Both the position numbers and the translations under genes were made by a program. Shown here in pieces: positions 29,089 to 35,626 of a DNA stretch of 64,000 nt. Source of the DNA: Pseudomonas persica (GTDB taxonomy: Bacteria > Pseudomonadota > Gammaproteobacteria > Pseudomonadales > Pseudomonadaceae). Every line of letters starts with the position of its first letter. Position 1 is the first letter of the stretch. The stretch lies in assembly GCF_900291015.1 (NCBI RefSeq), contig NZ_OLKL01000047.1, positions 62,001 through 126,000 on the forward strand, in the 5' to 3' direction. Below the pieces are notes generated by a model that saw only the letters and a program-made list of their open reading frames with translations, was not told the DNA's origin and did not search any database.

Positions 29089-29191
29089 CTAGCATCAGGC
29101 CGAAGAAGGTTCCGACGATCCCGATACCGGTCAAGATACCCGGTAGGTGCTTATAGAACTCGGTCCCCAGCGGGGTATCAACACTGATGCG
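29081..29191 (-). pseudogene. ZorA-like proton-channel fragment (Zorya remnant)
   Basis: After a stop at 29194-29192 the minus strand encodes 37 codons whose core, EFYKHLPGILTGIGIVGTFFGLMLGLQ, matches my memory of the first transmembrane segment of ZorA, the MotA/ExbB-like protein of Zorya defence. The similarity ends at about 29081, exactly where the helicase frame begins, one frame off. There is no start codon or downstream channel domain, so this is dead sequence. A database comparison is needed to fix the Zorya type. Confidence 0.6.
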
Positions 29192-29646
29192 TCAAAGACC
29201 AATCCAGTTGGATCAATGACAGCACCTTGCCAAGCGCGCGCTTCGGGGTGCCACAAACTCGGAATGGGCGGGCGCACCACGTGCTCCCTAGAACCTTCCG
29301 TGGACAAATGGCGGGAGATAATGTCCTTATGCCAGCACCTTAGCTTGAGCCTTAACTGTCGTAAAGCTGAAAGCTCAACCCCTATATTCGGCATCCTGAA
29401 GCGAAGCGATTTCCCATCTACCCGCTTAGCTTGAGAGCAGCCCTCTAGGTACATCTGATCGGGGTGAAAAACCTCAGGCAAGTGCAGTGCAAGCTGATGG
29501 CGGGCTATGCCTTCAGTTCGATGCGCCGCGTCGGTGTCGAGCCGGGCCGACGATCGGATCAGGAGCTCGCGCAGGTCAGTCGAAGCAGGCTGACGCTTCG
29601 ACCAGGTCGACCGCGATTTGGGCGCAGGTCTACTTACAGTCGTCAC
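29131..29646 (-). other. Unrecognised open frame of 171 codons, possibly a gene remnant
   Basis: This frame fills the space between the Zorya debris and the right island end (MTTVSRPAPKSRSTWSKRQ...). Its middle (LPEVFHPDQMYLEGCSQAKRVDGKSLRFRMPN split over about residues 57-90) reads like protein, but I recognise no family and see no good ribosome site. Its 3' part overlaps the ZorA-like codons in a different frame, so at least the last 20 codons are not original. It may be the remnant of another island gene. Confidence 0.25.
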
Positions 29647-29680
29647 TGTTGTTTGTTGGCAAGCTAGGAATAGGTTTCTC

Positions 29681-29700
29681 AGTATTCCAGTTGGTATTTC
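29681..29700. other. Probable integrase arm-binding sites (right)
   Basis: AGTATTCC (29681-29688) and GGTATTTC (29693-29700) are near-copies of the GGTATTCC octamers before the integrase, with the same 12-bp spacing and orientation. The region from 29700 to 29760 is unusually A/T-rich, as is common next to attachment sites. Confidence 0.5.
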
Positions 29701-29754
29701 AGGCTAAAATGCGAACCGAAATTAAGCTTATTAATCAATATATTAATCAGTCGA

Positions 29755-29900
29755 TTCAACTTACCCCGGCCCACCAAATCCCAAAGAAAAAGACGCCCTC
29801 GGGCTAATGCCAGTCAGTTAAGCGATTTGGGGCCGCTTTGCGGCCCCAATGACGCCAACTGACTGGCATTAGCCCGAGGGCGTCTTTTTTTGTGCCTGGA
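29755..29900. other. Right attachment region (attR) of the ssrA island
   Basis: 29755-29779 reads ttcaa...accccggcccaccaaat, a degenerate copy of the ssrA 3' end and following bases (15219-15244) lacking one T in ggctcc. 29881-29900 is an exact 20-base copy of 15268-15287. Together they bracket an island of about 14.6 kb. Past 29900 the sequence returns to flanking DNA. Confidence 0.65.
29787..29889. repeat. 103-bp nested palindrome at the island right end
   Basis: Outer arms of 33 bp (29787-29819 and 29857-29889) are perfect inverted repeats. Inside them, 29827-29836 and 29840-29849 form a second perfect 10-bp stem (ttggggccgc/gcggccccaa) with a TTT loop. The outer ends carry AAAAAGACGCCC/GGGCGTCTTTTT, so it could terminate transcription both ways. 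The inner repeat (taatgccagtcagtt) on both sides looks like the inverted ends of a tiny non-autonomous mobile element. Confidence 0.8.
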
Positions 29901-30017
29901 TTTTGGGGTGTGCAAGCCCCAAAAATCAGATTTCACCCCTTCCGGGTATGGCCTGGGTTTGACCGGTATTTTTCAAGCTCTTCGGCCCCCTGCGCAAACT
30001 CAACTCCTTCATAGCTT

Positions 30018-31070
30018 TCAACTCCCCGGATAAGCCCGCTCGATCTGCTCATCGAACTCGCCACCAACCCCGAAATACTCCCGCGGTACGCGCTCGATAT
30101 CTTCGGCCACCTGCGTAATCACCTGGCGCAGTTCCAGGCGCTCGAGCCAAAGGGCCGGAACAGCGACAGCACCATATTGCGCCCCCAGTAAATGCCCGAC
30201 GACCAGCCCGGTGCTACTACTGTCGCCGCTGTGATTCACCGCCGTAACCACACCTTCTTCTAGTGAGCGTGCTGTCAGCGCACACCACAGTCCAATAGCC
30301 AGCACCTGGTCAGCGACCCAACCAGCACCAAAATCGTCAATGCGTTGCGGGGTGGGTGTATAGCCCTCGTAATAGAAAAACAGCACACGCTCGATCAGGC
30401 TGCGCGTTTCCTCCATACCTGGCACCTGCCCGTACCTGGCCAGACTCTGAGTCACAGCGTGCTCAAGGCTGTCTTGTCGGTCGACAACACGCTGGAGAAT
30501 GTCGGCGAACAGCCCTGCCGCAAGGTAACCAGTCGGATGTCCGTGAGTCAGTCGCCCGGACTGCGCCGCGTAGTCAAATGCATGAGCAAAGAATGCACAG
30601 GGTGCAACGCGTACCAGGGCACCGCAGCCTTTACTGCTGTTTTCGGCAACCGCCCCCAGCCGCACAGTGGTCTTGAGCGCACTCAGGCAAGTTGCGTCGG
30701 GGGCACGACGCGACCAAAGCTCCGCTTGCTTGATCAGCCAGCCATCCGTCGCGACCGGTATCGTCGAAGGGTAGTCCTGGGTCGACAGCCAGCGCAGCAA
30801 CGCGTGATGAATGATGCTGGGCACATGACATGGCTGCCGTGAACTCCCAAGCACATAAGCCCGCAGCAAGCCTTCTGCGGTAAACAGCATCATCTGCGTA
30901 TCGTCGCTGATCGCACCGGTGATGCCGTAAGCCGGGGCAAAATCAGCGATGCCCTGCGGCCCGAACCTGGCCTCGATCACAGGCCACTCAAGAAACTCCA
31001 CGGGGGCGCCAAGCGCGTCTCCGACAGCGCCACCCAGCAGGCAGCCTTTGATCCGTTCAAGTCTGTTCAT
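30018..31070 (-). CDS. ADP-ribosylglycohydrolase family protein
   Basis: A protein of about 350 residues of the ARH/DraG family, which removes ADP-ribose from proteins or other acceptors in a Mg-dependent reaction. The N-terminal motif RIKGCLLGGAVGDALGAPVEF and the first metal motif SDDTQM (about 55-60) are present. The second metal motif, normally GDSDSTGAI, reads NHSGDSSSTGLVVGHLLGAQYG (about 279-298), so one Asp ligand is replaced by Ser. ATG at 31070 is preferred (AGAGAAGG before it) over an in-frame GTG at 31085. It follows a small membrane-protein gene by 11 bases, and both are divergent from a WYL regulator. Confidence 0.88.
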   Translation of the reverse strand: MNRLERIKGCLLGGAVGDALGAPVEFLEWPVIEARFGPQGIADFAPAYGITGAISDDTQMMLFTAEGLLRAYVLGSSRQPCHVPSIIHHALLRWLSTQDYPSTIPVATDGWLIKQAELWSRRAPDATCLSALKTTVRLGAVAENSSKGCGALVRVAPCAFFAHAFDYAAQSGRLTHGHPTGYLAAGLFADILQRVVDRQDSLEHAVTQSLARYGQVPGMEETRSLIERVLFFYYEGYTPTPQRIDDFGAGWVADQVLAIGLWCALTARSLEEGVVTAVNHSGDSSSTGLVVGHLLGAQYGAVAVPALWLERLELRQVITQVAEDIERVPREYFGVGGEFDEQIERAYPGS

Positions 31071-31081
31071 GCCTTCTCTTG

Positions 31082-31339
31082 TCACTCTTCTGCAGAGATC
31101 AGGTTCTGCAAAAGCTCCAGTTTGCTTTGCAGCTGCGCGATGTGCGCTTTGTCAGCACGCTGTGCCAAGCGTAGCTCCCGGTTTTCCATCTCCCATATCC
31201 GCGCCCAACGCGCGCCCTGGCGACAGGCGAGAAGCAGATGCCAGATTTCTCGCAACCTCAGGTACTGCATCAGGAGCACTGTCAGGATCACCCCGATCAA
31301 CACCAACGCCCCTGTCGAAACCGCTTCAGACATAGTCAT
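31082..31339 (-). CDS. Small membrane protein with coiled-coil tail (85 aa)
   Basis: It starts MTMSEAVSTGALVLIGVIL after AAAGGAAG. One transmembrane helix (about 8-28) is followed by a basic segment (LACRQGARWARIWEME) and a heptad-like coiled coil (RELRLAQRADKAHIAQLQSKLELLQNLI split over the last 40 residues). The layout suggests an inner-membrane anchor with a cytoplasmic interaction helix. No family recognised. It is the first gene of the unit ending in the ADP-ribosylglycohydrolase. The longer frame upstream is rejected because it crosses the promoter region. Confidence 0.8.
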   Translation of the reverse strand: MTMSEAVSTGALVLIGVILTVLLMQYLRLREIWHLLLACRQGARWARIWEMENRELRLAQRADKAHIAQLQSKLELLQNLISAEE

Positions 31340-31407
31340 GCCCACTTCCTTTGGTGACTTCAATTCATTTTGAAGACAGGCACACGATATGTAGTGATAA
31401 GCGACAG

Positions 31408-31422
31408 GTCTAGAATGTAGAC
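31408..31422. promoter_or_regulatory. Inverted repeat, possible WYL-regulator operator
   Basis: GTCTA-GAATG-TAGAC is a perfect 5-bp inverted repeat with a 5-base centre, in the 119-base gap between the divergent WYL regulator and the small membrane-protein gene. Its place suits autoregulation and control of the divergent unit. The link to the WYL protein is inferred. Confidence 0.5.
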
Positions 31423-31458
31423 TTATACAGGTAAAGTAATCGCGCACATGGAGAGGGT

Positions 31459-32334
31459 ATGAAACGCAAGCAATCCATCGAGCAGGTACGCTGGGACCTG
31501 GCACTTCGCTATCGCTTGATCGAGACCGTTGCCTGGTGGGAGGGCCGGCTGACCACGGGCCACCTGATGCAGAGCTTTGGCATCAGCCGCCAGCAGGCGT
31601 CCAAGGACATCAATACCTACATCACCGAACATGCGCCCAAAAACTTGACATATGACAAGCAGCTCAAGGGCTATGTGCCAAGCAAGCAGTTCAAGCCGCT
31701 GTTCATCGACGACAGCGCCAGCGCCTATCTGCACCTGCTGTATCAGAACAATGAGCGGGCCCCGCACATCGACGGGTTGGCACTGGCCTATGCGCATACC
31801 CGGGTGCTGGAAGTGCCTGATCGCCCCATCCGGCCAGAGGTCCTGCGCCCCTTGCTCAAAGCCTGCCGTGAAGGCCTGCGCCTGGAAACCGAATACGTGT
31901 CCTTCAACACCCCCAACGTAGAGGTGCGCCTCATCGCCCCGCACACGCTGGTCTACACCGGCATGCGCTGGCACGTGAGGGCTTACTGCGAAAAGAACGG
32001 CCAGTATCGCGACTTCGTCCTCAGCCGCCTGCGTGGGCAACCAGACTTGCTCGACCAATCGCCGAACACGCGCGAGCAGGATGAAGACTGGAATGTCGAA
32101 GTGCCGGTCATCTTCGAACCTGATGGGCGATTGAACGCAGCGCAGAAGGCAATCATCGAAACCGACTTCGGCATGACCCAGGGGCAATTGGTGGTGCCCA
32201 GCCGCAGGGCACTGGTGAAGTACGTGTTGCAGCGCTACCAGATCGACCATCGCAACCTGGCAGTACTCCCCGAGGCGCAGCAACTGGTGGTGAGTAACCT
32301 CAAGGAACTGAAGCCGTGGCTGTTGAATGACTGA
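31459..32334 (+). CDS. WYL-domain transcriptional regulator (BrxR/CapW-like)
   Basis: A 291-residue regulator: N-terminal winged helix (VRWDLALRYRLIETVAWWEGRLTTGHLMQSFGISRQQASKDINTYI, in about 9-55), a middle WYL domain (about 120-205; ...HTLVYTGMRWHVRAYCEKNGQYRDFVLSRLRG) and a C-terminal WCX-type dimerisation domain. This three-part layout and the N-terminal pattern resemble BrxR and CapW, repressors that guard phage-defence operons and respond to nucleic-acid ligands. It is divergent from the membrane protein/ADP-ribosylglycohydrolase pair and just outside a defence island. A ribosome site GGAGAGG precedes the ATG. Confidence 0.88.
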   Translation: MKRKQSIEQVRWDLALRYRLIETVAWWEGRLTTGHLMQSFGISRQQASKDINTYITEHAPKNLTYDKQLKGYVPSKQFKPLFIDDSASAYLHLLYQNNERAPHIDGLALAYAHTRVLEVPDRPIRPEVLRPLLKACREGLRLETEYVSFNTPNVEVRLIAPHTLVYTGMRWHVRAYCEKNGQYRDFVLSRLRGQPDLLDQSPNTREQDEDWNVEVPVIFEPDGRLNAAQKAIIETDFGMTQGQLVVPSRRALVKYVLQRYQIDHRNLAVLPEAQQLVVSNLKELKPWLLND

Positions 32335-32411
32335 TTGTCGAGTCCGGCGACCTGCACTGCGGCACGCCGGCGGCAATGAAGTACATCGAGACGATGACGG
32401 GCTGAAAAAAC

Positions 32412-32439
32412 AAAGGGCACCCATCCACTGGTGCCCTTT
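32412..32439. terminator. Bidirectional terminator between WYL regulator and permease
   Basis: Stem aaagggcacc/ggtgcccttt with an 8-base loop, placed between convergent genes. An AAAAAA run lies on the left, favouring termination of the minus-strand permease gene. Confidence 0.75.
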
Positions 32440-32463
32440 GCCCTTACCGCCAGGTGAACTCAA

Positions 32464-33858
32464 TCACCCCATCGAACGCACCCCCACGGGTTGTTGCGCT
32501 TGGCCCCGCGAAGTCACGATGCCCAGGAAGGAAATCACGATCGCCAGAGCCAATGTCGAACTCACTTCCGCCCGGTGTTCAGGCGTGTACATCATTACCG
32601 CCAGTGCCCCGGCAATGAACAGGATCACCGCCCAGGTCAGGTACGGGAACAGCCACATACGGAACTTCAGCTCGGTGTTTTCCCGCTCCAGGCGGCGGCG
32701 CATGCGCAGCTGCGAAATGGCGATGACCATGTATACCAGCAAGGCAATGGCACCGGAGCTGGCCAGCAGGAACTCGAATACGCCCTTCGGCGCGAAGTAG
32801 TTGAGGATGGCAATGGCCGCACCGATCAGCGTGCTGCCGAACACCGCAGCGCGCGGTACACCGACCTTGGAGGTCTTGTTGAGCATGGCCGGCGCGTCAC
32901 CGCGCTTGGCCAGCGAGTACATCATCCGCGAGGCAATGTAGATCGACGAGTTCATGCAGCTGGTCACTGCCACCAGCACCACCAGGTCGACCATGAAGGC
33001 CGCATTGGGGATGTTCATGATTTCCAGCGCACGCTGGTAGGAACCCACCACTGCCAACTGCGGGTCATTCCACGGCACCACCGAGATGATCACGAAGATC
33101 GACAGGATGTAGAAGGTGCTGATACGCCAGATCACCGAGCGGGTAGCCTTGGCGATGTTGCGCGATGGGTCGCTGGATTCGGACGCGGCGATGGTCACCG
33201 CTTCGGTGCCGATGAAGCTGAACATCACGGTGATGAACGCACCGACCACCGCTGACCAGCCCTTCGGCACAAAACCGCCGTGCTCGGCCATCAAGCCGCT
33301 CAGGCCGCTGACTTCGCGGTTGGGCAGCCAGCCCATCAGCGCGGCGAAGCCCAGGCCAATGAAGCCGAGAATGGCCGTGACCTTGAGGATGGCGAACCAG
33401 AACTCGAACTCACCGTACTTGGCCACGCTGAACAGGTTGGTACCGGCCAGCAGCAGCACCGAAGCCAGGGCGAATATCCAGCTGTCCACCTGCGGGAACC
33501 AGGCGTTCAGCACATGCCCGGCGGCCAGCGCTTCGATCGGGATCACCAGTACCCAGAACCACCAGTACAGCCAGCCGATGGTGTAGCCGGCCCAGCGGCC
33601 GATGGCCTGCTCGGCGTAGGTGGAAAACGATCCGGTGTCCGGGTGTGCCACGGCCATTTCGCCGAGCATGCGCATGACCAGTACCACCAGGGTCCCGGCC
33701 ACGAAATAGGAAATTATGGTAGCTGGCCCGGCTGCCGCGATGGCGTGGCCAGAGCCGACGAAAAGTCCGGCGCCGATGATGCCGGCGATGGACAGCATCG
33801 TTACATGACGTGGCTTGAAACCTTGGGCAAGGTTGCCATCAGATCCCACGGTGTTCAT
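32464..33858 (-). CDS. Amino acid permease of the AAT family (GABA permease-like)
   Basis: An inner-membrane amino acid importer of 464 residues with 12 predicted transmembrane helices. The opening HVTMLSIAGIIGAGLFVGSGHAIAAAGPA is the APC/AAT signature, and GEMAVAHPDTGSFSTYAEQAIGRWAGYTIGWLYWWFWVLV (in about 67-106) matches the GabP/AroP subgroup. GABA is the likeliest substrate by overall feel, but related permeases carry proline or aromatic amino acids and I see no decisive residue. It stands alone, convergent with the WYL regulator. Confidence 0.85.
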   Translation of the reverse strand: MNTVGSDGNLAQGFKPRHVTMLSIAGIIGAGLFVGSGHAIAAAGPATIISYFVAGTLVVLVMRMLGEMAVAHPDTGSFSTYAEQAIGRWAGYTIGWLYWWFWVLVIPIEALAAGHVLNAWFPQVDSWIFALASVLLLAGTNLFSVAKYGEFEFWFAILKVTAILGFIGLGFAALMGWLPNREVSGLSGLMAEHGGFVPKGWSAVVGAFITVMFSFIGTEAVTIAASESSDPSRNIAKATRSVIWRISTFYILSIFVIISVVPWNDPQLAVVGSYQRALEIMNIPNAAFMVDLVVLVAVTSCMNSSIYIASRMMYSLAKRGDAPAMLNKTSKVGVPRAAVFGSTLIGAAIAILNYFAPKGVFEFLLASSGAIALLVYMVIAISQLRMRRRLERENTELKFRMWLFPYLTWAVILFIAGALAVMMYTPEHRAEVSSTLALAIVISFLGIVTSRGQAQQPVGVRSMG

Positions 33859-34260
33859 TGATGTTGTTCTCTTTTTGCTGACACAAGGATGGACGGGCAG
33901 GCGTAGGCGAAAATATCTCCTTTGAAATCAATAAGTCGACACGTTACTCGCGTTCTGTTGTTGATGTTGGGCACGCGTCACAGAGCAACGTGTCAGTCAG
34001 GTCGGGCTTCATTTAAGCCGCGCAGGGCTGTGGGAAATTACACGAGAACGCCCCGGAACTGTTCGATCACGACAGGGCATTTCCATTAACGCCAGATGTC
34101 GGGAATGCCATGCCCGATCGCGTCACCAGGCCGTCTGGAGCTTTTGTTTTTCATTTGGGTGTGTTGCGACCCTACTGTGGTGTACCTGTAGGAACACCCC
34201 GCTCCCAGGTCCAGTGCTGTACATGTGGGAGCGGGTTCACCCGCGAAAGGGACTGCAGAC
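33859..34260. other. Intergenic stretch of about 400 bases with a degenerate REP pair
   Basis: The permease promoter region should lie near 33859-33960. No gene is visible. A degenerate REP doublet (34184-34250; one unit is the usual gggagcgggttcacccgcg, the other imperfect) lies before the convergent end of gudD. Nothing else was recognised. Confidence 0.7.
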
Positions 34261-35607
34261 TCAACGCACCAGGCAAGGCCGCTTGTTATCGAAGCTCCAC
34301 CCCGGAATCAGGAACTGCATCGCCACGCTGTCATCCCGCGCGCCCAAGCCCATGTTGCGGTAGCACTCATGGGCCTTGGCCAGCTGATCTTCATCCAGCT
34401 CCACCCCCAGCCCCGGCCGCGCTGGCACACGTACGTGCCCGTCGACGATGCGCAGCGGCTCGCGGCTCAGGCGCTGGCCGTCCTGCCAGATCCAGTGGGT
34501 GTCGATCGCAGTGATTTCACCCGGCGCCGCAGCCGCCACCTGGGTGAACATTGCCAGCGAAATATCGAAGTGGTTGTTGGAATGCGAACCCCAGGTCAGC
34601 CCCCAGTCGTTGCACATCTGCGCCACCCGTACCGAACCCTGCAAGGTCCAGAAGTGCGGGTCGGCCAGCGGGATGTCCACCGACTGCAACTGGATCGCAT
34701 GGCCCATCTGCCGCCAATCGGTGGCGATCATGTTGGTGGCGGTGGGCAAGCCGGTGGCACGGCGAAACTCGGCCATCACCTCACGGCCCGAGTAACCGTT
34801 CTCGGCACCGCACGGGTCCTCGGCGTAGGCCAGCACATCGTGCTTGTCGCGGCACAGGGCAATGGCCTCCTTCAATGACCAGGCACCATTCGGGTCGAGG
34901 GTAATGCGCGCTTCGGGGAAGCGTTCGGCCAGGGCCGTTACCGCTTCCATCTCCGCCTCGCCGCGCAACACCCCGCCCTTGAGCTTGAAGTCGCTGAAGC
35001 CATAGCGCGCCTTGGCGGCCTCGGCCAGGCGCACCACCGCGTCCGGGGTCAGGGCCTTTTCGTGGCGCAGGCGCAACCAGTCGTCATCGGCATCGGTTTC
35101 GCTGCGGTAGGCCAGGTCGGTCTGCTGACGGTCGCCGATGTAGAACAGGTAACCGAGCATCTTCACCGCCTCGCGCTGCTGCCCCTCGCCGAGCAGTGCA
35201 GCCATCGGCACGTTCAGGTGCTGGCCAAGCAGGTCAAGCAGCGCCGACTCGATGGCCGTCACTGCATGCACGGTGATGCGCAGGTCGAAGGTCTGCAGGC
35301 CGCGACCAGCCGAATCACGGTTGGCGAAGGTCTGGCGCATGGCATTGAGCACGCGCTGGTAATGACCGATCGGCTGGCCGACCACCAGGCTGCGGGCGTC
35401 TTCCAGGGTCTGGCGAATCTTCTCGCCGCCGGGCACCTCGCCCAGCCCGGTATTGCCGGCGCTGTCACGCAGCACCACCACATTGCGGGTGAAGAACGGG
35501 CCATGGGCGCCACTGAGGTTGAGCAGCATGCTGTCGTGGCCGGCGACGGGGATCACGCGCAGATCTGTGACCACAGGGGTACTGGAATGAAGGGGCTGCA
35601 TGTTCAT
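34261..35607 (-). CDS. gudD: Glucarate dehydratase
   Basis: GudD dehydrates D-glucarate (and often L-idarate) to 5-keto-4-deoxyglucarate. The 448-residue protein belongs to the enolase superfamily, mandelate racemase subgroup: DFKLKGGVL contains the K-x-K catalytic base, ITLDPNGAWS and YAEDPCGAENGYSGREVMAEF hold metal ligands, and GSHSNNHFDISLAMFTQV contains the catalytic His. The start MNMQPLHSSTPVVTDLRVIPVAGHD is chosen; the longer frame crosses into gudP. It is 19 bases after gudP and surely co-transcribed. Confidence 0.96.
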   Translation of the reverse strand: MNMQPLHSSTPVVTDLRVIPVAGHDSMLLNLSGAHGPFFTRNVVVLRDSAGNTGLGEVPGGEKIRQTLEDARSLVVGQPIGHYQRVLNAMRQTFANRDSAGRGLQTFDLRITVHAVTAIESALLDLLGQHLNVPMAALLGEGQQREAVKMLGYLFYIGDRQQTDLAYRSETDADDDWLRLRHEKALTPDAVVRLAEAAKARYGFSDFKLKGGVLRGEAEMEAVTALAERFPEARITLDPNGAWSLKEAIALCRDKHDVLAYAEDPCGAENGYSGREVMAEFRRATGLPTATNMIATDWRQMGHAIQLQSVDIPLADPHFWTLQGSVRVAQMCNDWGLTWGSHSNNHFDISLAMFTQVAAAAPGEITAIDTHWIWQDGQRLSREPLRIVDGHVRVPARPGLGVELDEDQLAKAHECYRNMGLGARDDSVAMQFLIPGWSFDNKRPCLVR

Positions 35608-35626
35608 GGTTGTTGTCTCGCAGTCA

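Noticed and set aside
15430..29900. Insertion sequence with transposase inside the island
   Set aside because: No transposase-like frame was found; the only transposon-like signal is the short palindrome at 29787-29889.
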